A stretch of 64,000 nt of DNA from contig JAQFVV010000514.1 of the NCBI GenBank assembly GCA_028023455.1, positions 248,001-312,000 of the forward strand, read 5' to 3'. The stretch is from Epiperipatus broadwayi. Its lineage: Eukaryota > Onychophora > Udeonychophora > Euonychophora > Peripatidae. Below, in pieces: positions 10,655-22,674 of the stretch (position 1 is the stretch's first letter; every line of letters begins with the position of its first letter). Position numbers and translations under genes: made by a program. The notes under the pieces are model-generated. The model did no database searches. It had not been told where the DNA came from and saw only the letters and a program-made list of their open reading frames with translations.

Positions 10655-12049
10655 CAAGAGTTCTCAAACTTTTCGGCTGCAGACTCCCTTATTAAAAACT
10701 TTTAAAACCCTCGACACCCTAGTCATTTACCTTACTTACTCAAATTAATAACTTTGTATGATACCCGATATTAAATATTTCACTAGATATCAATCTTTTC
10801 ATTTTTATCACTTCTAATTAAGGATTGAAAAAGATAAAAGCACTACTGAATATGGCATTATCATGTGCAACCTTTAATATCGAAACCTGCACTAACGAAA
10901 ATTAAAGCAAAAAATACGAGCTGAGTTTTTTTAAATTTTTGACATTTATGCAATAAATATATAAATTCAAAATAAATACAAATATTGAAATCACTTTATT
11001 AAACATAAAAATGAGGTAAAAAAATCAACAGATTTAGAAAGAATTAAACATCAACAAAATTACGACAATGAAAGATTTTAATCATAATTATAAAAATAAG
11101 AACATGAAATAAATTAGCTTGGAAAACTGAATTTAATGACATGGGTGCACCCGGTGATCTGTCAACAATTTAAGACTTGTTTTAAATTAGTGAGTTGCAT
11201 TCTCAAATCTCCACATTTAGTGACATGCAATTGATGTCTGTTCTGAAGCAGGCTTAAAACTATACTGAAACCTCTCTACCAAATACGCTGATGGAAATAC
11301 CAGCAAATACTTTTGTACAACATTTCATATAGCGGGTACAGAACTGAAATATCTTGTTACAGCCAAAACTTTTGATAATCCTGTTTCAATTCTACTTGAG
11401 ATCATCATTTGTGCTGATGGTTATCAGCTCATCTTGAAAAATAATATTTGATTCTGTCCTAGTAATTTATGGGTTTATTATCCAGTCCAGTATTTCCAAT
11501 GATAGAATATCTTTGAACCTAGTTTTGAAATCTAAGTGAAAAGCCTCCAAGTGGTTAACATACAGCAATATTTTTTTTGTTTTTGGATTGTGCCTATCTT
11601 AAATAAGTTTGGGAAACTGGAGAAGTTTAGATCTTGCAATATTTTGCTTAAAAAACATTAATTTGGCAACAAAAGCTAATATAACTGATTTTGCTTTGAT
11701 GGGATCCAAATTGTCTCCTTGCAGTTGTAAATTAATATCATTAAATTTGTCAAAAAAGTCTGTTAACTAAGCAATATCTGTTTTACTCTTAAGTAAATTT
11801 TCTTTCAAACTGGAATTCTCATCTTCCAAAAACTCTAAAATAGATTGAATGTTTAAAATTTCATACTATCATGTTAATTTCTTTTATTTATTGTTAATCA
11901 ATTAGTTATTAAATAATTGTTTTAAAATACTTTTTAGTCTTTAGTCATTCCAACTCCTGAAACATGAATTGGCCGTATGTGTGACTTTATTTCAAGACAG
12001 CTTGGATTTTTTAAATTATCACAATAAAACTATTTACTTATAGCAGGGT
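10655..12049 (-). mobile_element. hAT transposon remnant (ZBED/Charlie-like)
   Basis: The 3' terminus at 10655 reads CAAGAGTTCTCAAACTTTT, close to hAT inverted repeats of the CAGTGGTTCTCAAACTTTT type. A decayed transposase lies on the minus strand inside. The opposite terminus was not found: the RTE copy at 12064 and the foldback structure begin there. The left edge is defined by the terminus; the right edge is arbitrary. Confidence 0.75.
11125..11860 (-). pseudogene. Decayed hAT transposase, C-terminal part
   Basis: Read on the minus strand with frameshifts and stops, the order is SILEFLEDENSSL, DIA-LTDFFDKFND, INLQLQGDNLDPIKAKSV, then an ILDWIINPL block, ELITISTNDDLK, and finally FPSAYLVERGFSIVLSLL and GDLRMQLTNLK. 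This order and the FPSAYLVERGFS motif are typical of the hAT C-terminal dimerisation region in ZBED5-like transposases. The BED zinc finger and most of the catalytic N-terminal half are absent. At least three stops and two frame changes make it non-functional. Confidence 0.85.
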
Positions 12050-12063
12050 AAACCTATGAATTA

Positions 12064-12486
12064 ACAGATGTGTTTTACCAGTTCTTATTTATGGATCCGA
12101 GACTTGGACACTTAATAGAAGAGCAATACAGAGACTTCAGACCACTCAAAGAAGTATGGAGAGATGCATGCTGGAGTAACAAGAAGAAATCAAAAATGCA
12201 ATGTTTGGGTAAGAAAACAAACGGGTATTACTGACCTCATTGAAAAAATTAAAAGATTGAAGTGGAGTTGGCTGGACATATTGCTAGAAGAGATGATAAT
12301 AGATGGACAATTGAAATCTTAAACTGGATTCCAGGAGATTTAAAAGACCCAGAAGAGACCATATGTGATGGATGAAATAAGAAAGTATGCAGGGGTGGTG
12401 TGGAGAAGAGAAGCTAAAGATCGGAGAAGATGGATTAAATGTAGAGAGACCTTCATCCTGCAGTGGATTGATACTGGTTGATGATG
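12064..12486 (+). mobile_element. RTE-type LINE, 5'-truncated copy with 14-bp target duplication
   Basis: A perfect target duplication AAACCTATGAATTA lies at 12050-12063 and 12487-12500. The insert encodes the last part of the RTE ORF: CVLPVLIYGSETWTLNRRAI, RLQTTQRSMERCM, DLIEKIKRLKWSWL, then ARRDDNRWTIEILNWIPGD, with frameshifts, and closes with the family's GTTGATGATGA tail. Severe 5' truncation and a target duplication are typical of target-primed reverse transcription. It is the best-delimited LINE insertion in the window. Confidence 0.93.
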
Positions 12487-12534
12487 AAACCTATGAATTA
12501 TTTAAAAGTGATTTAGAATAAGCAGCTTTATTTA

Positions 12535-13110
12535 TTTATTTATCTCTTGCTCACAGTTGTCTATAGAGTTATTGCTCCCTGTGCTAGATTAGAGCTTAAC
12601 AATTACTTATATGGATTAGGGGTTTAGATTAGTGTTTGGACTCCAGATGATTACTCTGGATGTTTTAATACTTCAGCATTATTTTATTTGTTTATATATT
12701 CTGCTGGATTAGCACTTGTGTCTGTGCATCCAAATTATTGTGTTCTATAGCTGCTGTAAATATGGCAGTCACTAAATAATTAGTCTGGTCTTAGTAAATC
12801 CATTTCAAATCCAGTCAAAATGTTGACTTGATTTTTTTTATTGTTGATCATTCATGATAATGATATTATTACCTTTGTTTAATGCTGGGAGAACTTAGTC
12901 TCTGTTTTTGCTGATCTCTCATGCTCATTTCTTTCATTATATTCATTATCATCCTTTTTATATTTAATTTTATATTTTGTTTATTTGAGGATGGTGATGG
13001 TTTCCCATCTCTTTATAATTCAGCCCTAATGTGGTGTACTGTAATTGGTACCCAACATGGTGCAATAATTGTAACAGTACAGAAGATATCGGATGGTGCC
13101 ACAATGGGGT
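12535..13110 (+). repeat. Foldback unit, partial copy (first of three arms)
   Basis: This segment has the same sequence and orientation as the right arm of the palindrome that follows; compare GTCTATAGAGTT near 12558 with 15063, and CAGCCCTAATGTGGTGTA near 13021 with 16162. It meets the inverted left arm near 13070-13110, so the order of arms is forward, reverse, forward. The 63-codon frame at 12921-13112 belongs to the repeat. Confidence 0.85.
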
Positions 13111-14596
13111 AGCCATTTGTAACAGTATACCACATTAAGAATGAATTATGAGATGGGACACCATCATCATCTCCATATTTAATAATCAAAAGGAATACAT
13201 ATTAAAGGAATGAGTATAATGAGCATGGGAGATCAGCAAAGAATTCATTATAAGTTCCTCCTGCATTACAGAAAAGAATAATAGTCATTCATCATGAATG
13301 ATCAACAGTAAAAAAATCAAGAGTCAACCTTGTGATCGGATTTGAAATGGGTCTTCTGTAGACTATGCTAATAATTTAGCCACTGCCAAATTAGGGCCAG
13401 CAGTACAACACCATAATTTGGATGTGTACTCAGGTGCTAATCCATCAGAATATATATATACAAAAAATCAAATAATGCTGAGATACTAAAACAAGATGAT
13501 CATCATTAATGCCCTGACCATATAGTACCATTAATGTACTGGCAAACTATAAATTTGATTTCTAATTAAATAAAATGTAGTGCCTGGACTTTATTGAGGG
13601 TTACCTGGAATCCAAACACCGATCTACCCCCTCCCCCAATCCACATAACTAACTGTTATGCTCTAATCTAGCTCAGAAAATAAGAAATTTATAGACTATT
13701 ACTGTGAGAAAATAACCCAACATGGTTTAATAAATGATATCTCAGCTTGTAAGTCTGTGGAAATGTTAATGCACAGATAAGCATGATTAACATACATTTT
13801 TGTTGTAGTGAAATGAAATTGGCTGAACCAAACCAAATTATCAAGAAAGGGGTTCAACTCAATTTCATTTCTCATATTAGACTAGGGTAATGTACTATTT
13901 TGTCACATAGCTGACTAAAAAAGTAGTTAGTCGGCAGCGTACTCTTCAAGTTTAGTTTATAGTTATTTAATTAATGGAAAAAATAATATTTAATTTTCCC
14001 ATGCATATTTTTTATAATAATAATAATAATGAGTCTTCAATTAATTAAATATTTTAACTTCCAAACTGATAATATAAGAATTCTCAAACATTAAATTTGT
14101 TAAATAATAATATGATTTTAATATACGAATGTTTTAATGAGTTATAAATTTCTCTTCCTTCTACAATCATTTATAACTCCTTAAAATATTCACACATTAA
14201 AACCATATTATTTACCTAATTTAATGCTTGAAAATTCTCATACTATCATTTTAGAACTTAAAATATTTAGTTAATTGAAGACCCATTATTATTATTAAAA
14301 TATGCATGGGAAAATTAAATATTATTTTTCCCATTAATTAAATAACTGCCAACTAATTATTTTTTAGTGCAGCTATGTAGCAGAATGTATTACATTACTT
14401 TGGACTAATATGGGAAATGAAATTGATTTGAACCCCTTTTTTGATATTTTAGTTTGAGTCATGCAATTTCATTTCAGTGCAACAAAAATTTATGTTAGTC
14501 ATGCTTAGCTGAGCATTAACATTTTCCCAGACATACAAGCTGGCATATAATTAATTAAACTTTGTTGGTCTATTTGTTCACAGTAATAGTCTGTAG

Positions 14597-15062
14597 CAGG
14601 GGTATCCAACAAGTCGATCGTGATCCACCGGTTGATCTCAAATCCAATTTTGGTCGATTGCAAGGCCAATCTGGCAATAGCTGTTGGATTATGAGTGAAA
14701 GAAATTAAGTCAAGATTTTTAAGTTTTTTTGTTATTTTAGTTTTTGTTCTAATTTTTTTTTTCAATTCTAGATGGATGAAGTCCACTAAGGCATATCATT
14801 ACTGAAAATAATATTTTTAATCTTGACTTAATGTAGCTAATTTGAATTAATAAATATTGTTAATTTACTCATGTTGCTTTAATTCCCATGGACATGAATT
14901 TTGTGGTCCATTAAATAATTATTTTTTACTAGGTAGATATATAAAAATAGTATGTATTTCTTACCTCCCTCCACTTAGACTACGCCTAAGACAACAAGTC
15001 GATTGCAACATATTTTAAAAATAAAAAGTAGATCTTATGAACACAAAAGTTGGCCACCCTTG
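14597..15062. mobile_element. Non-autonomous hAT element, 466 bp
   Basis: The termini are CAGGGGTATCCAAC and GTTGGCCACCCTTG, imperfect inverted repeats of hAT form. The 8-bp target duplication is GTCTGTAG (14589-14596) and GTCTATAG (15063-15070), with one mismatch. No transposase segment is recognisable inside. It sits in the right arm of the palindrome. Confidence 0.88.
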
Positions 15063-15425
15063 GTCTATAGAGTTCTAGCTTCCTGAGTAAGATTAGAGTA
15101 TAACAGTTAGTTATATTGATTAGGAGGTTTAGTTTGGTGTTTGGACTCCAGGTAACCCTTGATGGCACAAACATAGATCCTTTAAAGTCCAGGCACTACA
15201 TTTTATTTATTATTAATTATAAATTAAATTTACAGTTGGCTAGTACATTAATAGTACTATATGGCCAGGGCATTGATGATGGTCAGCATGTTTTAGCATC
15301 TCAGGATTATTTGATTTTTATAGATATATTCTGATGGATTAGCAGCTGAGGGTGTGCATCCAAATTATTGTGTTGTATTGCTGCCCTAAGTTTGGTAGTG
15401 GCTAAATAATTAGCATTGTCTATAG

Positions 15426-15930
15426 CAGTGGTCTTCAACCTTTTCACACCTGCAGACCGGTAAAAATAAGGATAAGGTTTCGCGGACCGGCAAAAATAAG
15501 GATAAGGTTTCATGGACCAGCAGAAGTCTATAGATAAATTTTCTTAAAGATGTAAACAGCTTAGCCTTAGATGAAGTTATATATATATATATATGGAGTT
15601 TGTATAATAAAAAAACTTTTTTTTTTTTAATTTTGAATTTTTTTAGAAAAGTAATAAAAAATTTAATTCTATCCCCCCCCCCCCCATAAATATCTGTGAT
15701 AACTAGAAAAACAAATTAATTTATGTATGACTGATTAGATTTTGTTCTGTTTCTTTTTTTTTAATCAGGTAAAAGTGCGATGAAAAAAATAAATAAAAAT
15801 TGTTTATATTAATTAAAAGTTTAAAATCTTATTATTTTGTTATTAAAACTTTCTTGCCAATCTATCGCGGACCAGCAAAGAACTTCTACGGCCCGGCACC
15901 GGGCCGCGGACCAGTGGTTGAAGACCACTG
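15426..15930. mobile_element. Non-autonomous hAT element, 505 bp
   Basis: The termini are CAGTGGTCTTCAACC and GGTTGAAGACCACTG, perfect 15-bp inverted repeats. The 8-bp target duplication GTCTATAG (15418-15425 and 15931-15938) is perfect. Subterminal repeats (AAAAATAAGGATAAGGTTT twice; GCGGACC at both ends) are typical of transposase-binding regions. The interior is AT-rich with a 14-C run near 15672. The minus-strand frame at 15307-15513 is a by-product of these repeats. Confidence 0.95.
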
Positions 15931-16225
15931 GTCTATAGCAGACTCATTTCAAATCCAGTCACAATATTGATTGTTGATTTTTTCTATTGTTGTCATTCAT
16001 ATTGATGAATGATTAGTATTCTTCTCTGTAATGCTTGTTAAACTTAAAATTAGTTCTTGCTCATCTCTCGTGCTCATTATATTCTTTCCTTTCATATATA
16101 TATATATTCCTTTTGATTATTAAATGTGAGGATGATGACCATTTCCGAACTCTTTATAATGCAGCCCTAATGTGGTGTATTGTTATAAATGGCTACCTAA
16201 TTGTGGGACCTTGTAACCCCGGATT

Positions 16226-16535
16226 CTTTCTTATTAACCCTTATTTTTTGAACAGTTACAATATATTTTATTCATAATAAGCTAAAAAGTTTCACTATAA
16301 AATAGACAGTATAATCAATAGGTGAAAAAAAAAATACATAAACATGACTGTACTCATATAACGTATGATCAGTTCATTAGTTGAAACTACATAATCCTTA
16401 ATTCTTGATCCAAAAATAATTAACTGGTAAATAATACTGTCTGCATTTATTCTTAAATTTACACCTGTTAATACATATTAAATAAAATAAAGAAATAATA
16501 CTTTTAGCAATGAAAATTATTTAACAATATATATA
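16226..16535. other. Non-coding AT-rich DNA
   Basis: Spacer between the foldback structure and the next palindrome; nothing recognised. Confidence 0.5.
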
Positions 16536-16539
16536 TATT

Positions 16540-16745
16540 TAACAATATAATATATATGTAATATATAAAGAGCCTGCTAATAGCTCTAAACAAAATTTTT
16601 TATGATAAATGCTATAAGAGAAAGTATCTGAAGCCTTTATCTATGATTGTTTCCATCCCCAGACCGGTTTTGAGCTATGGCTCTCTTCAGTGAAGAGCTA
16701 GGACATTAGCAGGCTCTTTATATATTACATATTGATAATGTGACT
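16540..16745. repeat. Small palindromic repeat with hammerhead-like core
   Basis: The outer arms are TATATAAAGAGCCTGCTAAT and its reverse complement at 16702-16728. A second copy with a similar plan lies at 20115-20290 (shared GTGATAAATGCT-type block and C-rich loop). Confidence 0.75.
16657..16695 (-). ncRNA. Hammerhead-like motif, type 1, G12 mutated
   Basis: Minus strand: stem I CTTCA, core CTGAAGA, stem II GAGC/GCTC around CATA (four perfect pairs), AAAA where GAAA is expected, stem III AC/GT with loop CG, GTC, then TGGGG pairing with stem I (two G-U pairs). Loss of G12 should abolish catalysis, yet the fold is kept. Confidence 0.55.
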
Positions 16746-17660
16746 GATTTTTACTAATATATGTATATATATATATATTGGTACTGTCTATCTTTTGTTT
16801 TCTTTTATTTAGTAAGTTATTGTTTATATTTGGTAGCTTTTTTTCTGTGAATGTTTTTTTTTTTTGGGGGGGGGGGGATTTTTAAATTTATTTATTAATA
16901 TGTATATGCTAGATAAATTATTTTAGATTAGCTATTTTTTTAAGTCATTGGTAGATCTTCCATATTTAGTAAATCTATATTTATATTGTGAATCCATGAA
17001 GATAATGAGTATGAGAATATGTTATATAAGATAAAAAAATACTATAATTTGTATAGCAAGTTATTTTAATTAAATAAAGTTATTTTAATTATGATTATAT
17101 AGCTATTATCAACTTTACAAATTCATTTTAACTTAGAAACGGTGTTGAAGCTTGCTGTTAATGTAAATTCTGTGAAAAATATTTTTAAAGACTATATATA
17201 CAAACATCTGTTTATGACATTTCTAATCACTGAAAAGGGAAAAACATATATTTAAATTTATTTTGGATAGCAGAATTGCTGGTTTGCTTTGTTAATAAAA
17301 TACGATGAGCTTTTAATAGAAAAAAAATATCAAAAATTAATTTTAGTGAGTGTCCCAGTATGTGCTTGTAATGTATATGCGCATATATATATATAACTTA
17401 TAATCGTAAAAAATTACTTAATAATAAAGCTTAAATATTGGACGTTATGAGAGCACATAATTAATGATAGATTAAATTATATTAACTGATTTTTTTTGTT
17501 ATAATAATCGAGTTATCTTTTGTTTATGGCAATTTGTTTCAACTTAAATATTGTATTTTCATCAAAAATTATATTTTTCATTTTCTTTTATAAAAATATA
17601 ATTGAACTCAAAAAATAATTTTTTAAAAAATATATTAAATCTAGTGTATATGAATGTGAT
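16746..17660. other. Non-coding AT-rich DNA with simple repeats
   Basis: It contains a (TA)n tract near 16758, an 11-G run near 16866 and poly-T. No coding or family repeat signal. Confidence 0.5.
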
Positions 17661-17664
17661 CTAG

Positions 17665-18225
17665 AGTTCTGGGCTGAATTTTTATATTGGACTATTTCCA
17701 TCATCTAATATGTGTGTTGAATGTCTTTAGAAAAGTTTAATTTTAGTTTAATATTCCAAATGCATTCAACTGTTAGTAATAGCATATCAAACAGGTTAGT
17801 ATATGCACTAACTGTTAGTAATATCACAGCAAACAGGTTAGTATATGCACTACCTGTTAGTAATATCACAGCAAACATGTTAGTATATGCACAACGTTTC
17901 GAGTGGTATTTTACTCCCCTCTTCTTCAGGTGTTGCTGGCCTGACCAGTGACAGTACTAGCATGGTCAGGCCAGCTACACCTAAAGAAGATGGGAGAAAA
18001 ATACCTCTTGAAACATTGTGCATATACTAACCTGTTTGCTGTGATATTACTAACATTTGTTTGCTGTGATATTACTAACAGTTGATGCATATACTAACCT
18101 GTTTGCTGTGATATTACTAACAGTTGAATGCATTTGGAATATTTAACTAAAATCAAACTTTTCTAAAGACATTCAACACACATATTAGATGATGGAAATA
18201 GTCCAATATAAAAATACAGCTAGAA
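17665..18225. repeat. Palindrome containing a 42-bp tandem repeat
   Basis: The left arm (17665-17955) and right arm (17960-18225) are reverse complements, for example GATGGAAATAGTCCAATATA near 18192 against 17683-17702. Each arm holds two to three units of a 42-bp repeat, GTTAGTAATATCACAGCAAA then CAGGTTAGTATATGCAC. At the centre are CTGAAGAAG and CGAAACGTT, a degenerate hammerhead-like core without a convincing stem I. The 76-codon frame at 17721-17951 is repeat-derived. Confidence 0.88.
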
Positions 18226-18980
18226 CACCATCATCACAAACCTTCAGAAAAACACTGGGTTGAATGTCTTAAAACTTTTTCATACAGATTAAAACAGGCT
18301 GAAGATTTTTTTTATTCTGATAGCTATATACCGTTAGCCATTTATTGACTGGTAAACGGATATTCAAGTATTCTCAAAGAGAAGGTGAATCAAGGAGGAG
18401 AAATATTAAATCCTCACAACTCAGAAGTTGGCTAGACCTCTTTCACTTTTTATCTTTGGCAATTTATAAAAGACGTTTTCACTCTGAAGTAGGTTATTTA
18501 AAGACTATTGTTATTTTTTTTTTTTTCAGATGTAATGAATTTGGTATTTTTAAAAGTCGTTTTAATTTTAATAAATCCTTTTTAAAAAAACATATCTGCT
18601 ATACATTTATTTTTAAATATATATATATAATAAGGTTATATAGCTCGTCAATTTTCATGCCCTAGGTAAGCCTTAGAAATAATATTTTAAGATTATTATA
18701 AAGATTTATTTAAAATGGTCTATTGAACAGGACAGTGATTGTAATGGAAATATATATATATATAATGCCTTATTTTAGTATCTATTACAATTCAAGACAT
18801 GAGACACCTTTCTGCATCACTTATGCAACCAGCCCAGTTTGTAACTCTGGAATTATAATTACACAAACAATACAAGAGGTTAATCCAAAATTAGAGAATC
18901 TCGTAAATTTTTTGGGATTAGAAGATTTTAGGTTTTTAAATCCGTGCGCTCTGCTTTTCGAATAATTATTAATGAAAGGT
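18226..18980. other. No gene recognised; two chance frames
   Basis: Two plus-strand frames (18345-18665, 106 codons; 18723-18965, 80 codons) are open but show no domain, signal peptide or splice context I can recognise. The second is somewhat less biased in composition and could be an exon remnant; evidence is weak. Confidence 0.35.
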
Positions 18981-19095
18981 TTTTTTTTTTTTTTCCTATG
19001 TCATAGCATCTGCCGGGACGCGAACCCACACCCGTCTGCAACCAACTACTTGCTTGCAAGGCGGGTGCGATACCTCTCGGCTAACAACGCAAGAC
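18981..19095 (-). mobile_element. tRNA-derived SINE (SINE-b)
   Basis: Minus strand: GTCTTGCGTTGTTAGCCGAG, box B GGGTTCGCGTCCC, tail GCATCTGCC-family end ATGCTATGACAT and poly-A. A target duplication AATGAAAGGT lies at 18971-18980 and 19096-19105. It shares the tail with SINE-a but has a different anticodon arm (CTTGCAAGCAAGTAGTTGG). Confidence 0.9.
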
Positions 19096-19105
19096 AATGA
19101 AAGGT

Positions 19106-20110
19106 TTTTCTGTCAAGAATATTATGTTATTGTATTTAATGATTATAAATATATATTTTTAGAATTTTTTATATTAAACTTATAATATAATAGCATTAAA
19201 AATAATATTTATATACAAAAATGGTTTTTATATTGCCGTAGTGATGCATCTGATTGTTTTCTACATAAAGATTGAGTTTCAGTCTGGACCAAGGAAACGA
19301 TTTTAGATTCCAGTCAGAGATAATATTTTTTTAAAATAGGTAATCAGCCAATAGCCAATCCAGCAACTATTCAATATTTGTTAATTATTGGTTATTCAAT
19401 TCTACAGCATAAGCTTATTTAAAAAATTTCTACCCTTTACATATATTTGTAACACACTAAAATCATTTAAAAAGAGATCCTTTACAAGCATACACGCTAG
19501 CATGTTCGCGTTATATGCTTTTCAATGCACAAGATTCACTTTCACTTAATAATAATAATCTCAGAGCACACCTTCACACACTTATTTTTTAACAAGCTAA
19601 AAACATCACAAAGAAGAAAACTGATATAAATGTTTACAGTAACTCCTGTTCACCTATTCATAAAGCATCGAAATTCGAGCCTGTAATATGACACGTCTTC
19701 CTCCGTAAATAACAATACCAACAAAAAAATCCAATGTTTTTATTACTTTCTGTAAAATATATAACAAGGCATCACTGTTGATTATAACTACAGATATAAA
19801 TAATGATCTGTGTAAACTATCTATAAATATTTCATTAACTCTAACTTGATTTTTTCTGTTTTAAAGAAGTCATCCAGTTTTTCTGTATCTTCACAGGTAA
19901 TTCAAATAGAAGACTGTAACCTTTTTTTCATAACCAAATAAAGTCCTTTGAACGATAATATTTAAAAATGATCCAATTAATTCAAATATTTCTTTTATTA
20001 CTAAAAATTATTTCATCCTAATATTTCTTTAAAATCATTTCTTTTCTATAAATGTGAAAGTCTGTGCTTATATACACTATATATTATAAAAAAAACTATA
20101 ATTCTTAAAC
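19106..20110. other. Non-coding AT-rich DNA
   Basis: No shared repeat or coding signal recognised. Confidence 0.5.
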
Positions 20111-20114
20111 AATG

Positions 20115-20290
20115 AGGATTGCCAATTCCTCAACAAGCTTTGTGATAAATGCTTAGCCAGAGCCAGCATTTAAAATATCTGTCAGGACCCCCCCCCAACC
20201 CCTGACCATGGTTTTGTGTTTTGGCACTCTTCAGAGAGGTGCCAGGGTAGGTTCATCTTCATTGTTTATAATTTACAAGCTTAAGAGAAT
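20115..20290. repeat. Repeat related to the 16.6-kb palindrome
   Basis: Same plan as 16540-16745: a TGTGATAAATGCTTA block, a C-rich loop (13 C at about 20188-20197) and a CTGAAGA-type core read on the minus strand. The flanking arms are weaker. Confidence 0.6.
20199..20239 (-). ncRNA. Hammerhead-like motif, type 1, G12 mutated
   Basis: Minus strand: stem I CCTCT, core CTGAAGA, stem II GTG/CAC around CCAAAA, AAAA instead of GAAA, stem III ACC/GGT with loop AT, GTC-equivalent end, then AGGGG. The last stem I pair is U-A here but A-U in the copies at 3186, 16657 and 41189: a compensatory change. Confidence 0.55.
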
Positions 20291-22670
20291 AGGGTCATGT
20301 GATCTATGACTCTTACTTTGACTGATTATAATTCTTATTCGTCGTTTTAAAAAGAATTTTAATAAACATAGACCGTTTTTCCTCTCAAAGCCATAACTTC
20401 AAGTGTATATATTGTCTAGTGTTCGCATTTTATTAATTTTTTTATAAATGAGATAAATTGTATACACTGCTAGAATGGAGTATTTATTTCTTTACTTTTA
20501 AAAAAAAAACTTTATAAATTTTCTTTACTGCAGCATAGACGCAAATTATCCATTTATTATTTTTTGAAAAATTAAACTTTATTACTTTAATTTCAGTTTT
20601 CAGAAAAACTCTTTTACGTTTGAATGAGTTAAATTGAAAGAAATTGCCTATATTTATATACTTTTAAAGATTATTAATAACTAAGGAAAGAAATTTTTTT
20701 TAATTATAAATTGTATATCAAAAGCTATTTATAAAAAAAGAAATGTTTTGAAAACTGTTTTTTACTCTACATATTTATAATTAAATAATATATTTATTTT
20801 ACTTTCAAGTAGATAATGCACCATTAACTTTAAAAAAACTGTATTTACATTTTTTCTTCTATTCAACATTTGTTTATTTTAGAATCGAGGGGATAAGGAG
20901 AAGTAAAACTATAGAAACTGTAAAAAGTGGGTTATTTAACAAATACATTTCCAAACAAATGAAAAAGGGATGATTTTATATATTGTAAGGTGATAAAAAA
21001 TGATGATGCTGGGAAAATCATCAATCTAATCCGAATAAAACGCAGCTCAATCATTGGTCGCCATTTTGTAATGAACTATTGATTATAATATGGGGTGATA
21101 ATATAAAAAACCTGTACTATGTCTCAGAATTGAGACGTCATTCATGATAATATAGATCTAGCCTAAATGAGGAGTGCCATTTTATAACAGACTCAAAGTT
21201 GATTTGGCATTTTGTAAGAATTGCCACTTGTATATGATCACCATCGGCTAGCATTGGGTAGTTATTGTGTCACAATAATAATGGATTTTCTATCTCACTA
21301 CCACTCTACATTTGTTCAGTCAACATTTGTCATAAAGAAATGCTCTTAAGATTTATATTATTTATCACAGAGTAAAACATGCATTAACAAATAGTAATTC
21401 TGTTAGAACGTGTATAAATTATCCAGTTCCGTTATCGATCACACTAGGCAATAAAAATATTTCCCATACATAATTATTTAGATTGTCCACTACACTATCA
21501 CAAAATACTAATAATCTCTATTAAAATCTAATTTATTCAGATTGTATTTAAAATGAAATGCAGCCAATGAGATCATCAACAAATCTATTCACAATTCCGA
21601 AGTAACCTGCAATAAACAGTGAAATCTTATATCATTGCCCTAAGTGATGATATCTATTCGATTGATAATTGAATAAAACTAAATTTGAATCAATAAATAA
21701 CTAAATTCTGATATACTTTACTAATCTAATATTATTTATGGTAATATTTAATGACATTCTATTTAAATCAACTAGTTTCTAAATAATTATAATTACATTT
21801 TGGAGAACGTTTTCTAAACTATACAATATTTATAATGTTTAAATGAAATAAAGCTTTACTCAGTTTTATATCTATTTTAATAAAAAGTTAAATATGATAT
21901 AAATATTTCATTCATACCCTACATTAGATCAACATGCAATTATTGCTTCAGTTATATTGCAAAATGAAACACTCCACAAGAATTTATTATCAATAAATTC
22001 TATTAGATAATTTCACATTTTTACAGTACCCGATCACATTATATACAATATACCATAGGTTTCTATTGGATACTTACTGAATTACAATCACTGATATTAT
22101 TCATCTACTTAAACCTCCAATCAATCGATTATAAAATGGATTTTATAATAATTAAACTATATATGATTATAATTGGCAGTTACCCAGGCCAAAGATAATA
22201 TTACGTCATACTAGTTCATAAAATTTATGACCTCCACTTCAGAGAAGTTAAAAGTAATTAAGACAAATCATTTTGACTAATGATAGAATACAACCTATTA
22301 AGATTTTTGTAACTGGACAAGATAAGAAAATAAATAATCAACTCTGAACTAATAAAATTATTTTTGCCAGCAATATTGACTTAGATAAGTAAACAAATAT
22401 TTAAATGCAATATCAAGTAACAAAATTTATACCTAATTGGACTTAACAATGGTGTATAAAAATGTACATACATCTAATTCTATTTCATTTACCAAAGTGG
22501 GTTTGATCTTGGATCATCACTACAAACCTTCTGACAGATATGTATATTATTAGCTAAAATATAATTTTTAAAATTTTATTCAATAACTTCATAATAAAAG
22601 AATTGCTAATTTTTTTAGGGCAATGTCATTTAGTTATGAAGATAAATATATTGCCTAAAAAATATAGTTT
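20291..22670. other. Non-coding AT-rich DNA, unassigned
   Basis: About 2.4 kb with no recognised coding region, RNA gene or shared repeat. It is the longest stretch in the first half with no assignment and may include unique host DNA. Confidence 0.5.
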
Positions 22671-22674
22671 TATC

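Larger units (their letters stand above)
13090..16225. repeat. Giant palindrome (foldback element) with two nested hAT insertions
   Basis: The left arm runs from about 13090 to 14150 and the right arm from 14160 to 16225, with the symmetry axis near 14157. The arms match in reverse complement over about 1.05 kb: ATGCATGGGAAAATTAAAT at 14304 mirrors the region of 13990-14010, and TAATTTAGCCACTGCC at 13372 mirrors the region of 15396-15411. The right arm is longer only because of two insertions of about 0.47 and 0.51 kb; without them the arms are equal. No transposase was found inside. It resembles foldback or long-inverted-repeat elements; the family is unknown. Confidence 0.88.

Noticed and set aside
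15672-15686. Poly-C, poly-G and (TA)n tracts as regulatory elements
   Set aside because: Simple repeats occur throughout the window with no consistent position relative to a gene.
17765-17891. CRISPR-like array
   Set aside because: The 42-bp units are contiguous with no unique spacers, and the DNA is eukaryotic.
18345-18965. Two plus-strand frames as host exons
   Set aside because: No recognised domain, no splice-site context I could defend, and lengths expected by chance in AT-rich DNA.
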